A DNA stretch of 64,000 bases from Desulfosporosinus fructosivorans (GCF_004766045.1 NZ_SPQQ01000016.1:1-64000), one strand, 5' to 3'. Shown: positions 1 to 8,857, counted from the first letter of the stretch. The notes: generated by a model from the letters alone, not told the origin. Numbers and translations: made by a program.

Positions 1-276
1 AAAAGTTATTTCACTTCTCTATTGAAGAAGATGATTCGCTCATTGTTTTTTTGAAACTCCTTAGAGTTTCTCTCATTGGCTGTCCTTGTTGTTTAGTTTT
101 CAAAGACCATTAAAGTCCATGGTTTATGAGTTTGTATCCCCTGCACCCGTTTGGGCCGGATCTACATCTTAGCATTTTCAACTTGCGTTGTCAATGACTA
201 ATTTACTGTGTTTAGATTGAATAGTTTGAAGGGTTTAACCCCTCACTTGTTCATTCAGTGTGCGTCTTCGTGGCGC
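1..276 (-). ncRNA. 5' leader of an rRNA operon (rRNA genes lie left of the window)
   Basis: On the minus strand this stretch has the form of a Firmicutes rRNA leader. Two strong tandem promoters are followed by a boxA-like antitermination sequence, TGGTCTTTGAAAACT, at about 95-109. Next comes a short hairpin at 53-70 (GAAACTC and GAGTTTC arms), and then AT-rich sequence to the edge. No 16S sequence is inside the window, so the rRNA gene itself is inferred to begin just left of position 1. There is no supportable ORF in 1-522. Confidence 0.72.
166..194 (-). promoter_or_regulatory. rRNA promoter P2 (downstream of the tandem pair)
   Basis: The minus strand reads TTGACA, 17 bases, TAAGAT. It gives a start near position 159. 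The end of its spacer (TTGAAAATG) resembles that of the upstream promoter (CTGAAAATGG), as expected for a duplicated rRNA promoter. Confidence 0.75.
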
Positions 277-282
277 TCAGTT

Positions 283-311
283 ATAGTACCATTTTCAGCG
301 TATGCTGTCAA
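283..311 (-). promoter_or_regulatory. rRNA promoter P1 (upstream of the tandem pair)
   Basis: The minus strand reads TTGACA, exactly 17 bases, TACTAT, preceded by an A/T-rich stretch that could act as an UP element. It fires leftwards, away from the catabolic genes and into the rRNA leader. Confidence 0.8.
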
Positions 312-440
312 CTATTTATTTTATTTGTAACTGCTCTGGTTTTTAACGCGAGAAACAACGTTCTCTATAAATAACTAACTAATAATATTGTAGTCAAAAA
401 TCGATCTTATTGAAACCTAGCTCTTTCTAAATATAGAAAT

Positions 441-482
441 CTAAAAACAAAAACAGGAGTTTGGTTTGCCTCCAAGCTCCTG
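441..482 (-). terminator. Intrinsic terminator after glcF
   Basis: An 11-bp stem (CAGGAGCTTGG with CCAAACTCCTG, one G-U pair) encloses a 7-base loop. It is followed on the minus strand by TTTTTGTTTTT. It ends the glcD-glcF transcript before the rRNA promoters. Confidence 0.8.
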
Positions 483-522
483 CCCTTTTTAGCCTAGATA
501 ATGGAAATTTTCTGTAAAGTTT

Positions 523-1787
523 TTAATAACTCTTAGCCAGTAACTGAACTGGATGCATTACCTGTCCCGTCAAGCCATGACTTTTTAACCCATAACTTAG
601 TTGCATAGTACATGTCGGACAACTTGTGGCAACCACCTCAGCCTTAGCAGTTACGATGTTACTAATCTTCCGTTCTAGTACTTTCATGGACAGATCATGA
701 TGAATAATACTAAAACTCCCCGCAGACCCACAGCAGCGATCCGCTTCCTTCATTTCTCGGAATTCTACACCTGGAATGGCCTTTAAGAGCTCCCGTGGTT
801 GTTTAAAACATTTTGCCCGCGTTTCAAGTGGCACGGATCATGATAGGTTACCGTAACATTAACCGGATTAGGACCTGGGTGAACACCCGTTTTTTCCACG
901 AGAAACTTACTGAGATCATACACCTTGCAACTTAATTCTTTTGCTTGATTGTATTCGTCTGTACCTGGCTCAAAAAGCTTCTGATAGCTTTCCGCTAAAG
1001 TTGCAGAACATGACGAACAATCAGTCACAACTGCGTCCACTTGTGCTGATAGCAAAATCTTTATGTTATTTTTGGCTAGTTGTACCGCCGTATCCGTATC
1101 TCCATAGGCTAAATGCGGCATACCACAACACTGTACAGCTGGGATAATCACTTCACAACCATGCCTAGCAAGTACGTCCACGCCACTAACCGCAACATCA
1201 GGATAAATCAAATTCGTCGCACACCCTAGGAAATAGGCCACTCGGAAACGCTTTTCTCCATAGGGCTTAACAACCTCTGGAATGCGTCCACGAGCCACTC
1301 GTTTTGAGACATCAGGTAATATTTTCGCCCCCGCACTCATTGTTTCTGGCAAATGCTCAATAAGTTTCGATCTTGTTAAAACGCTGTTCAACCCAGTCTT
1401 TTGATAAAGCTTGACTAGCGAAAAGGATGCTTGAAGTAAAGCTGGACGAGTTAAGAATCCCCTGAGTACCAACTTCTTGATAATGTTTCTATCTAAAACA
1501 TCATCAAGGTAATCTCTCACTCCCACCATAATCTCATCCGTAATTACCCCAGATGGACAATTGACAGCACATGTTTTGCAAAGTAGGCATCCATAAAGTT
1601 TTTCAGACAGTTCTGTGGATGCTTGGATCTTTCCATCTTGAAGAAGTTTTACCAGAGCTAGCCTTCCTCGTGGTGAGTCTGGTTCTCTTTTTGACTCGGC
1701 GAAGATTGGACAATTCGCACGACATTCACCACAGCGTACACACTTCTTGAGTTCTTCAGCAAAATCAACTCGATATGTTGTTTTCAT
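523..1787 (-). CDS. glcF: Glycolate/lactate oxidase iron-sulfur subunit (GlcF-like), interrupted by a -1 frameshift
   Basis: Iron-sulfur electron-transfer partner of the FAD subunit encoded just upstream (glcD, 4-nt gap). Two 4Fe-4S motifs lie near the N-terminus (Cys 16/19/22/26 and 67/70/73/77), followed by two cysteine-rich CCG domains (first CCG in VQCCGMPH). The first reading frame stops at 783, in the middle of the second CCG domain just after HDPCHLKRGQNV. The rest (QPRELLK through DRCCGSAGSF to the stop at 523) continues in the -1 frame. Joined, the product is about 420 residues, the normal family length. The junction is the heptamer T TTA AAC (807-801), a canonical -1 slippery site that would rejoin the frames exactly. 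A one-base deletion (mutation or assembly error) is the simpler alternative. The substrate (glycolate, lactate or another 2-hydroxy acid) cannot be told from sequence. Confidence 0.82.
801..807 (-). other. Candidate -1 ribosomal slippery heptamer in glcF
   Basis: In the upstream frame the codons are GTT TTA AAC AAC, so the heptamer T TTA AAC is correctly phased for tandem -1 slippage. After slippage the next codon is CAA, and the sequence QPRELLK typical of the family follows. I see no strong stem-loop within about 60 nt downstream, so a genuine programmed site is not established. Confidence 0.45.
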
Positions 1788-1791
1788 ACGC

Positions 1792-3204
1792 TTACTCCTC
1801 AGCCCATATCTTGCCGGGATTCATAATTCCTTTAGGATCTATGGCATCCTTAATAATTTTCATGATCTCCAAGGCCTTACCATGTTCAGCAACCATATAT
1901 CGGGATCGAGTGAAGCCCACGCCATGTTCTCCAGTGGTTGAGCCTCCCAATTCCAAAGCCAGTTGATGGATATCATCCGCCACGCCGTGGGCAGCTTCGA
2001 CCTCTTCTGCTTTTAAAGGATCAATTATTGGAGCTGTATGCATATTCCCGTCCCCAATATGACCGTAAATGACCACGAGAGTGTTATGCTTTGCCCCAAT
2101 CTCCTTAATCCTTCGTAATGCCTCAGGAACTTTGGCCATTGGAAAGCAAACATCCTCACCGCAAAAAATTCTGGTTGCCCCTACTTTAACTCGGGCTGAA
2201 GCAGCTCCTATTACGGCGCGTCCCTGCCAAAGCTTCGCCATACGCTGGGCGTCCGTAGCCCATTCCACCGAGCTTGCCCGTTTTTCTGCAATCTCTTTGA
2301 CTTGCTGACCCTCAAAGTCGACTGCTGCCTTGCTGCCATTGATTTCGAAGAAAAGGGCAGCCTCCGCCTCTGGAAGTTTTAAATCCGGCTGAAATTTATT
2401 GGCCGCTTTTATCCCAGAGTCGTCCAATATCTCAATACCTGAAGGAACAATCCCGTTCTTGAATACTTCTAAAACTGTTGCAGCCGCATCATCCAAGCTG
2501 GAAAACATCGTGAGCAAAATTCCCCTACACGGAGGTTTAGGAAGAATTTTTAGTCTAACTTGTGTAATGACACCTAATGTGCCTTCAGACCCAACGTAAA
2601 GGCTCGTAAGATTGATACCAGAAACACTTTTCAAGGCTCTTGAGTGTAATCCTCCCGTCTTGATGACCTCGCCATCCGGCAAGACAACCTCCAACCCCAG
2701 CACATACTGACCCGTGTTACCAAACTTTACTGCTCGCAGCCCACTGGCGTTGTTCCCAACCATGCCGCCGATCGTCGCCATTTTTGAGCTTCCAGGGTCG
2801 GGAGGGAAAAATAATCCATATGGCGAAAGGGCAACATTGAGGTCAGCGTGTACAATCCCGGGTCTTACAACAACTTGCATGTTGCTCTCATCGATTTCCA
2901 CGATGTCCGTCCAGCCCGAAAGGTCTAGCACAATACCTCCCTTGACGGGGACACTCCCTCCAGTCTGACCGGACCCCGCTCCCCTAGGTGTGACAGGTAT
3001 ATCGTGTTTGTAGGCATAACGCATGATTTTTTGAACTTCCTCAGTGTTCATAGGACAAACAACAACATCAGGATAAAATTCATTAAGCTGGGATAAGAAA
3101 GAGCTGTCATAAGTATACGTATACCTTTCAAGCTGACTGGAAATCACTTTCTCGGGACCTAGCAACCGCAACATATCGTTAACTAGTTGGCTTTTCTCCA
3201 TCAT
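1792..3204 (-). CDS. glcD: FAD-binding 2-hydroxyacid oxidase subunit (GlcD / D-lactate dehydrogenase family)
   Basis: Flavin subunit oxidising a 2-hydroxy acid (glycolate or D-lactate type) to the 2-oxo acid. The 470 residues are the usual GlcD length. The N-terminal FAD-binding PCMH domain carries the pyrophosphate loop PRGAGSGQTGGS near residue 70 and GGMVGNNASGLRAVKFG near 145. The C-terminal FAD-oxidase domain has GDGNMHT and TTGEHGVGFTR, the conserved substrate/flavin region. The iron-sulfur gene glcF follows 4 nt after its stop, so the two are co-transcribed. The start has AAGGGGTG just upstream; ATG 1 or ATG 2 could be used. The electron acceptor (menaquinone, Etf or other) is not visible here. 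Confidence 0.9.
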   Translation of the reverse strand: MMEKSQLVNDMLRLLGPEKVISSQLERYTYTYDSSFLSQLNEFYPDVVVCPMNTEEVQKIMRYAYKHDIPVTPRGAGSGQTGGSVPVKGGIVLDLSGWTDIVEIDESNMQVVVRPGIVHADLNVALSPYGLFFPPDPGSSKMATIGGMVGNNASGLRAVKFGNTGQYVLGLEVVLPDGEVIKTGGLHSRALKSVSGINLTSLYVGSEGTLGVITQVRLKILPKPPCRGILLTMFSSLDDAAATVLEVFKNGIVPSGIEILDDSGIKAANKFQPDLKLPEAEAALFFEINGSKAAVDFEGQQVKEIAEKRASSVEWATDAQRMAKLWQGRAVIGAASARVKVGATRIFCGEDVCFPMAKVPEALRRIKEIGAKHNTLVVIYGHIGDGNMHTAPIIDPLKAEEVEAAHGVADDIHQLALELGGSTTGEHGVGFTRSRYMVAEHGKALEIMKIIKDAIDPKGIMNPGKIWAEE

Positions 3205-3305
3205 TCTTTCACCCCTTCGCCCTAATACCCCCTTCCGTACAATCGGAAAGGAACCTTTGTTTCGTATTTAGCCAGGTCTTGTTCTCTGTTGACACCTAAA
3301 GAATT

Positions 3306-3372
3306 AAAAAAGGAACCTCCAAAAACTGCGAAATTCTACACCATTCGGCCTACACAGAGTTAAGTAGGTTCC
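3306..3372 (-). terminator. Long-loop hairpin with T-run between the dehydratase gene and glcD
   Basis: Seven-base arms GGAACCT and AGGTTCC enclose about 47 nt with further partial pairing. On the minus strand the hairpin is followed directly by TTTTTT. It could terminate the upstream transcript or attenuate glcDF. The 290-nt gap holds no gene. Confidence 0.5.
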
Positions 3373-3495
3373 ATTAATTATAGTACAAAGCGATTAGCAA
3401 CTAAGTAATTGCTCTGTCCCCAACCCAATGCGTGAGATTTCGATTAAGAGTTTATATTTTTTTCACAAAGGAAAGCATTCTTAAAAATACTCGAT

Positions 3496-4698
3496 TCAAA
3501 TTTCTCCTTTAACAGCGGCTTGTGCCACTGTTAAGGGAGAGGCTAAGTAGATACTAGCCTCAGTAGATCCAATTCGGCCAGGTGTGTTCTTAACCGTAGT
3601 AGTAATAGCAACGTCTCCCTCAGCCAACACTCCGAAATGTTTGCCTGGGCACGGTCCACAGCCAGGTGGCATAATGACTGCGCCACGATCTCGGATTAAA
3701 GCGCTGATCTCCTGTTCATCCATCTTTTGGGCTACGGCTCTCGATGCTGGGGTCACGATAAAGGTAACATCAGGATGTACAGGATGTTCCTGAAGAACAG
3801 TGGCAATAATCTGCATGTCTTCCAAACGACCAGCAGAACACCCCCCCGCGATCGCCACATTAATCTTTAATCCAGCCAATTCTCTTGCCGGCCGAACGTT
3901 GGTCGGTTGAGGAGGAGCCGCAATCATGGCTTCAATTATACTGATATCGACCCCATGTTTGATAGGACCAGCCTCGTCTCCTGGAGGGACAACAAAAGCG
4001 GTAGTTGTTCCCGCCTCAGGTAACAAGTTGCAGATCGTCATGCGGGCATCAGCGGACGAGGAATTAAAAAAGGTTCCTGTTAACCCAACTGCTTTCCCCT
4101 TCATATCGCTTCCGAATTTCCACAATAGATACAGTGCAATGTCCCTTGGGAGTACTCCGGGTTGTAGCTCACCTTCAAGTCCTATCGTTAGAAGCTCAGG
4201 GACTTGAATATTTAGCCTCCCTGAAGTAAGCACTGAAACTAATTCTTCCGGGGTTAGAGCAAAAGCTAGAGCTCCAAAGGCTCCCGCTGTAGCCACATGT
4301 CCATCGGCACCAGCGATGATTATGCCCGGCCAAAGCGAGGCCTTTTCTGCTACGATTTGATGTAATACTCCTTCGCCATGATTATAGAGAACACATCCTT
4401 GTGCAACGGCAAATTTGCTAAATTGACGTTGAAAACTGCGTTCTGCCGGGGTTGGGGCTGGAAAAGCATGATCTACCGTTAAGAGTACCCGGTGTCCATC
4501 ATATACCTTTCCAGATTGCTTCCCCCAAGCCTCGAGCAATTTGGGACCAGTTCCGTCATGTGCAAGAGCTAGATCCACTTCGATCTCAACCCGGTCTCCC
4601 TGAGTTATCTTTTCAACCCCAGCCGCTTTCGCAATATATTTGTAAAAATAATTTGCTTGCACTTTCAAAACACCACCATACCTAAGATTGGAATTCAA
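3496..4698 (-). CDS. Aconitase-superfamily dehydratase, LeuC-like large subunit
   Basis: Iron-sulfur hydro-lyase of the 3-isopropylmalate dehydratase/aconitase large-subunit superfamily, 400 residues. The family landmarks are in order: VDHAFPAPT near 75, the NHGEGVLHQ segment near 106, GADGHVATAGAFG near 130 (GTDSHT in the usual family), GGCSAGRLED near 285, GCGPCPGKHFG near 346 and KNTPGRIGS near 370. Cys 287, 347 and 350 can supply the three cluster ligands. No small (swivel) subunit gene is next to it. It lies between a GntP permease and glcDF, so a role in catabolising an organic hydroxy acid is more likely than leucine synthesis; the substrate is unknown. The start is uncertain: TTG at 4698, TTG at 4668 and GTG at 4662 are all possible, the last best spaced from GGTGGTG. 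Confidence 0.8.
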   Translation of the reverse strand: MNSNLRYGGVLKVQANYFYKYIAKAAGVEKITQGDRVEIEVDLALAHDGTGPKLLEAWGKQSGKVYDGHRVLLTVDHAFPAPTPAERSFQRQFSKFAVAQGCVLYNHGEGVLHQIVAEKASLWPGIIIAGADGHVATAGAFGALAFALTPEELVSVLTSGRLNIQVPELLTIGLEGELQPGVLPRDIALYLLWKFGSDMKGKAVGLTGTFFNSSSADARMTICNLLPEAGTTTAFVVPPGDEAGPIKHGVDISIIEAMIAAPPQPTNVRPARELAGLKINVAIAGGCSAGRLEDMQIIATVLQEHPVHPDVTFIVTPASRAVAQKMDEQEISALIRDRGAVIMPPGCGPCPGKHFGVLAEGDVAITTTVKNTPGRIGSTEASIYLASPLTVAQAAVKGEI

Positions 4699-4721
4699 AC
4701 TCCAGAATCCATCAATGAGTA

Positions 4722-4756
4722 TTTTGGGGGGTATCTCTAAAGTTACGCCCCCAAAA
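4722..4756. repeat. Intercistronic hairpin after the permease gene
   Basis: TTTTGGGGG pairs with CCCCCAAAA around a 17-base loop that itself contains a GTA/TAC pair. No T-run follows on the minus strand, so it looks more like an mRNA-stabilising or processing hairpin than a strong terminator. Confidence 0.5.
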
Positions 4757-4779
4757 CAACGATCAACCTAAATGTAAAA

Positions 4780-6117
4780 CTAAATGAGATGAACTACCCA
4801 CATAACATAGACCGCAGCCATAGAGAAGACACCACCAACTAAGGTCACACCGCCAAAGGAATATAGAGCAGACTTGAGTTCCATTCGGGATAAGGAGGTG
4901 CAAACCCAGAAGTAACTTGAGTTTACATACTTAATGATAACCGAGCCTGCTGCGCCTGCGAGCATAGCCGCTTCAGGGCTGAGGCCCAAAGTCGAGATCA
5001 TAGGAGCAACAATGGACGCGGCTGTGATAACGCCTACTGTGGTAGAGCCGGTGATTATGTTTCCTACAATACCCAAAATGAATGGTAAGAAAATGGAAGG
5101 GACTCCGGAGTGTGCGACAGCGTTAGCGATAACGGATACAGCAGGGGTTCCTTTTAATATCTCGCTTAGGGACCCTCCTAAACCGGTCACCATGATGATC
5201 ATGGCAGAGGTACGTAGGGCACTTTCAATCCACTTGTCGTTCTGAACTTTCTTCTGATCGGCATTCGTATTGCGATAGGCAAACCAAATACCAATAAGCA
5301 ATGCCACTGGTGGCCAGCCGATGAAGTTCACATAGGTTTTTAAAAGACCCGCGTGTAGATAAAGATTTGCGACACTTTGGCCTGCAATTAAAACCAAAGG
5401 AATGATAATCGGAGCATAAGCTGAGAGCGTTGAAGGAAGTTTAAGTCCTTTATCCGCAAACGATTGACCTACAAACTCTTCGGAAGGAGGGGAGGGAATT
5501 TTAGGACCAATGGTTATGGCAAACAGCCAACCTGCGATTGAACCAACGAACGTTGCGATAGAGCCAAAAATAATGACCTTGCCGATATCAGCCTTAAGCA
5601 AAGCTGCAGCGGCCAAGGGGCCAGGAGTTGGTGGAACCATCGCGTGTGTAAGCTGCATGGCTCCTACTAGACCAGTGGACATGACGCTCATGTTGACTCC
5701 CGCAGCAATGGCTGCTGAGTGAACGAGGGGATTAAGAATAACGTATCCGACATCCGAGAAGATAGCGATTCCGACAACGAATCCGGTCAGAGTCAAGGCT
5801 AGAGGCATGCGTTTCTGTCCAACCCATTCGATCATTTTAAGGGTAATCTTTTCAATTCCGCCAGTCTCTCTAAGTGCTTCAGCGATGACGGAACCTAAAA
5901 CGATAACCACGGCTATCGACTGGACAGTTTTCCCGAAACCAGTTTCAAATGCCTTAATGAACGCACCTTGATCCACTCCTGGGATCAAAGCAAACAGTAT
6001 TATTGGAACTAAAAGAGCCATAAAGACATGCCATTTAACTTTAGCAATTAGGATAAATAGCAAAGCAATAACAATTAGGAAACCAATCAACGTAAACGTA
6101 GGATTGTTTAATATCAT
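4780..6117 (-). CDS. GntP-family permease (gluconate/hydroxyacid:H+ symporter)
   Basis: Polytopic inner-membrane transporter of the gluconate permease family, which takes up sugar acids and short hydroxy acids with protons. About 12 hydrophobic segments span 445 residues. Family signatures include FSDVGYVILNPLV near 125 and AMQLTHAMVPPTPGPLAAA near 160, plus a late ITGSTTVGVITAA stretch. I chose the ATG at 6117 because AAAGGTTGGG lies upstream of it; the ATG at 6135 has no ribosome site. The dehydratase and glcDF follow on the same strand, so the permease probably imports the substrate of this island. The 258-nt gap upstream contains a small imperfect hairpin at about 6275-6298 and no gene. 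Confidence 0.88.
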   Translation of the reverse strand: MILNNPTFTLIGFLIVIALLFILIAKVKWHVFMALLVPIILFALIPGVDQGAFIKAFETGFGKTVQSIAVVIVLGSVIAEALRETGGIEKITLKMIEWVGQKRMPLALTLTGFVVGIAIFSDVGYVILNPLVHSAAIAAGVNMSVMSTGLVGAMQLTHAMVPPTPGPLAAAALLKADIGKVIIFGSIATFVGSIAGWLFAITIGPKIPSPPSEEFVGQSFADKGLKLPSTLSAYAPIIIPLVLIAGQSVANLYLHAGLLKTYVNFIGWPPVALLIGIWFAYRNTNADQKKVQNDKWIESALRTSAMIIMVTGLGGSLSEILKGTPAVSVIANAVAHSGVPSIFLPFILGIVGNIITGSTTVGVITAASIVAPMISTLGLSPEAAMLAGAAGSVIIKYVNSSYFWVCTSLSRMELKSALYSFGGVTLVGGVFSMAAVYVMWVVHLI

Positions 6118-6375
6118 GCTTACCCAACCTTTCATTAGAAATTTTTATATCTATTTGAACAAACTCCGACAAATCCCCCCCTTTTGCAGTAAGCTGCTTA
6201 GGTCTGGCTACCATGCCCTTTCGCCTGTTAAATAAGATAAAATTGGCTATATTCTGATTTTTAAGTAGGGGCTAAGTCCGTCCAATCGCTTGGCCGGACC
6301 CTTAGTGTTTCAAAATTGACACATCACAATAATCTTTTTAGGCGATGAGTCGAATTACATTTCGCAAACGACTAT

Positions 6376-6816
6376 CTAATTACTCGGTACACCCAATACA
6401 CCGCGCGCAACTAGGATATTAATGAACGTTGCCTCTACATCGAAGTTATTAGGGTTAAAATAAGGATCCAAGGAAACGAAGTGAAATCCTTTCAGATGAT
6501 CTCCGAGAGCATCTTCATTTACACCCAAGGCCATGACCGTTCCATCCGCCTTGAGTCCTTTGGTCACGTCAACTAGACCAAATAAACTGTTATCTAAAAC
6601 CACAACTATATCGGGTGATGTATTATTCGCGGAGCGTTCCCGAATCGACTCATTTCCTACCCGAACGATGGAGTACATGGGTGCCCCGGGACGCACAGCG
6701 GCAAACGCATCAAACACTTGGACATGCTTGCCTTGTTTTAAAAGTTCTTTCCCCATTGCTCGGGTGAGCTTCCCTACAGGCTGGCCAAAGCGACCGTGAA
6801 AACGAATTTCTCTCAT
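6376..6816 (-). CDS. porG: 2-oxoacid:ferredoxin oxidoreductase gamma subunit (divergent, short)
   Basis: Gamma subunit of a four-subunit 2-oxoacid:ferredoxin oxidoreductase, last gene of the porDABG operon and overlapping porB by 4 nt. The core is recognisable: RFHGRFGQP at the N-terminus, FDAFAAVRPGAPMYSIVRV and DIVVVLDNSLF in the middle. Two features are odd. The usual glycine motif GRGGQG is replaced by GRFGQP, and at 146 residues it is about 40 short of typical gamma subunits, stopping soon after FINILVARGVLG. The reading frame is intact and the operon is tightly packed, so it is probably functional but specialised. Confidence 0.85.
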   Translation of the reverse strand: MREIRFHGRFGQPVGKLTRAMGKELLKQGKHVQVFDAFAAVRPGAPMYSIVRVGNESIRERSANNTSPDIVVVLDNSLFGLVDVTKGLKADGTVMALGVNEDALGDHLKGFHFVSLDPYFNPNNFDVEATFINILVARGVLGVPSN

Positions 6817-7685
6817 CGTTCTTCACTCCCCCCTCGTCCATAGTATGCATTCAAGCTTTTCTGGAGCTCTACGACCTGTTCCGGGGTAAGATGTTTAAAC
6901 CGGCCCTGAGGCAAGAGATAATCCTCCACTGGAACAAATGTAGGCTCTAAAGTACGAGTGCGTCTACCTTCATCCACTTCGTAAAGTTCAAAAAGGCCGC
7001 TTTCTACCGCTAGTCGAGCAAACTCGACAGTTTTCTCCGGTGGAATTTGCCATCCGCGATGACACGGAGCCAAGATATGAATATAAGAGAAGCCAGGTTT
7101 TTCTGCTGCCTTTTTGAACTTTGCAATAAGATCCAGCGGATAAGCGATAGAAGCACTCGCCACATAATCTATTCCATGCGCCTCCATAATGGCCAGCATA
7201 TTCTTTTTCTTGACCGTTTTGCCTTTTGTCATGTTACTAGTAATCGCATACATCGGAGTTTGACTGCCCGTTTGTCCGCCGGTATTCATGTACATCTCAT
7301 TGTCATAACACACGTGAATCATGTGTTCATTGCGTTCTGCTGCACCCGAGAGAGATTGAAACCCAATATCTGCTGTACCAGCATCCCCAGCCCAAGAAAC
7401 AACATTAACATCTTCGATTCCTTGTGCTTCTAACGCGGCCCTGATTCCAGAAGATACTGCTGGAGCTATCTCAAAAAGCGTATGGTAAAAGGGAATCTTC
7501 CAAGTCGTCTTAAGGTTTGAGCCGCCCAAGGTTGCCATGCATGATGCTGGAATTGTCATAATCGTCCTAGAGCCTAAAGCCTTCATTGCTTGCCTACCGG
7601 CAACAGCTGCACCACACCCTCCGCAACCCGCGTTTCCTTGACCAAATAAATCCTCTTTTGGCAAATCTGCGATGGATAGAGCCAT
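6813..7685 (-). CDS. porB: 2-oxoacid:ferredoxin oxidoreductase beta subunit (thiamine diphosphate-binding)
   Basis: Binds thiamine diphosphate and a 4Fe-4S cluster and, with the other Por subunits, converts a 2-oxo acid plus CoA to acyl-CoA, CO2 and reduced ferredoxin. FGQGNAGCGGCGAAVAGR near residue 15 gives the CxxC cluster ligands. The TPP/Mg segment GDAGTADIGFQSLSGA is near 100, and IHILAPCHRGW carries a further cysteine. I set the start at ATG 7685, with AAGGAGGG 9 nt upstream, rather than the in-frame codon at 7715 that overlaps porA. The gene overlaps porG by 4 nt, consistent with translational coupling. Confidence 0.92.
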   Translation of the reverse strand: MALSIADLPKEDLFGQGNAGCGGCGAAVAGRQAMKALGSRTIMTIPASCMATLGGSNLKTTWKIPFYHTLFEIAPAVSSGIRAALEAQGIEDVNVVSWAGDAGTADIGFQSLSGAAERNEHMIHVCYDNEMYMNTGGQTGSQTPMYAITSNMTKGKTVKKKNMLAIMEAHGIDYVASASIAYPLDLIAKFKKAAEKPGFSYIHILAPCHRGWQIPPEKTVEFARLAVESGLFELYEVDEGRRTRTLEPTFVPVEDYLLPQGRFKHLTPEQVVELQKSLNAYYGRGGSEER

Positions 7686-7699
7686 GTTTGAATCCCTCC

Positions 7700-8845
7700 T
7701 TATAACCCGAACCACTCGGAAGCGGTTGTCTGTTTTTCCGTTTTCTCTGAAAGTTCAAGTACTTTCTTGATTTCCTCAGTCGTTACATCCCGGCCTCCTA
7801 GCCCTAGAATATAACTATTAATGATGACTGCCTGCCCGTATAGTGCCGACTTTACCTCAGTTCCTAACGCTCCGCCGAGACCGAAAACAATATTCTTGTC
7901 ACATACTGTTATGCGTTGAACCTTGTTCAGTGCCTCAAGAAGTGCTTCCGCTGGGAAAGGACGCCATGCCCTTACTTTTACCAACCCGACTTTATGACCT
8001 TCTTTGCGTAGTTCATCCACTACGATTCGAGCATCACTAACCATCGATCCCATAGCTACAAACGCCTGCTCCGCATCATCCATCTGATAAGTTTCGATTA
8101 ACCCCGACCAATCCCGTCCGAATTTCTCGCCATAATCCGAGGCAACACTGTTGATGACAGTTTTCGCTTGCTCCATGGCCTCATTTTGGTGAAACTTATA
8201 ATCCATATAGAATTCAGGACTAGCAACGGTATTTACACCTTGTGGGTTCTCGACATCAAGGGTCCGAACTCGATTTAATGGCAAGAATTGATCAATTTTC
8301 TCCTGATTAGGAATTTCAACTTCCTCTAAGGTATGAGATTGGATATATCCTTCATAATTCACCATAACTGGTAGACGGACTGTTTCCGCTATTTTAAAGG
8401 CCTGGAGCATATTATCAAGCACTTCTTGATTATTCTCACAAAAAAGTTGAATCCAACCGCTTGCCCCTTGGGAAATCGCATCACCTTGTTCTGGGAAACG
8501 ACTATGAGGTGCCGAAAGCGCTCGATTTGCGACTGCCATCACTATAGGTTGGCGTAATCCAGCCGTATGATAGACGACTTCAGTCATATAGAGCAATCCT
8601 TGAGAATTAGTTACAGTAAAAGTCCTACTGCCCGCTAGACTCGCACCTAGTGCAGCAGCTAAAGCGCTATGGTCGCACTCAACTCGTACAAAACGGGTAT
8701 TCAACTCACCATCATCAATAAACTTACTAATTCTCTCCATCGCTGGAAAGGCCGGTGTAATTGGGTAATACGCCAATACTTCAATACGGGCTAGCTTTGC
8801 TCCATAGGCTGCGGCCTCACTACCTGTTAACAATGTCGTACTCAT
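7700..8845 (-). CDS. porA: 2-oxoacid:ferredoxin oxidoreductase alpha subunit
   Basis: Alpha subunit supplying the pyrimidine-binding domain and domain II of the POR active site. The signature AYYPITPAFP lies near residue 28. ECDHSALAAALGASLAGSRT covers the glutamate region, and TNSQGLLYMTEVVYHTAG follows. The C-terminal half contains the transketolase-C-like part (EQAFVAMGSMVSDAR, KVRAWRPFP). The 381 residues are the standard length. It sits 12 nt after porD and 14 nt before porB. Which 2-oxo acid is used (pyruvate, 2-oxobutyrate or a branched one) cannot be read from sequence. Confidence 0.93.
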   Translation of the reverse strand: MSTTLLTGSEAAAYGAKLARIEVLAYYPITPAFPAMERISKFIDDGELNTRFVRVECDHSALAAALGASLAGSRTFTVTNSQGLLYMTEVVYHTAGLRQPIVMAVANRALSAPHSRFPEQGDAISQGASGWIQLFCENNQEVLDNMLQAFKIAETVRLPVMVNYEGYIQSHTLEEVEIPNQEKIDQFLPLNRVRTLDVENPQGVNTVASPEFYMDYKFHQNEAMEQAKTVINSVASDYGEKFGRDWSGLIETYQMDDAEQAFVAMGSMVSDARIVVDELRKEGHKVGLVKVRAWRPFPAEALLEALNKVQRITVCDKNIVFGLGGALGTEVKSALYGQAVIINSYILGLGGRDVTTEEIKKVLELSEKTEKQTTASEWFGL

Positions 8846-8857
8846 TCATTTCCCCCC

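Noticed and set aside
523..834. A separate 103-residue gene downstream of glcF
   Set aside because: It is the -1-frame continuation of glcF: it carries the second CCG motif of the same domain and has no start signal of its own.
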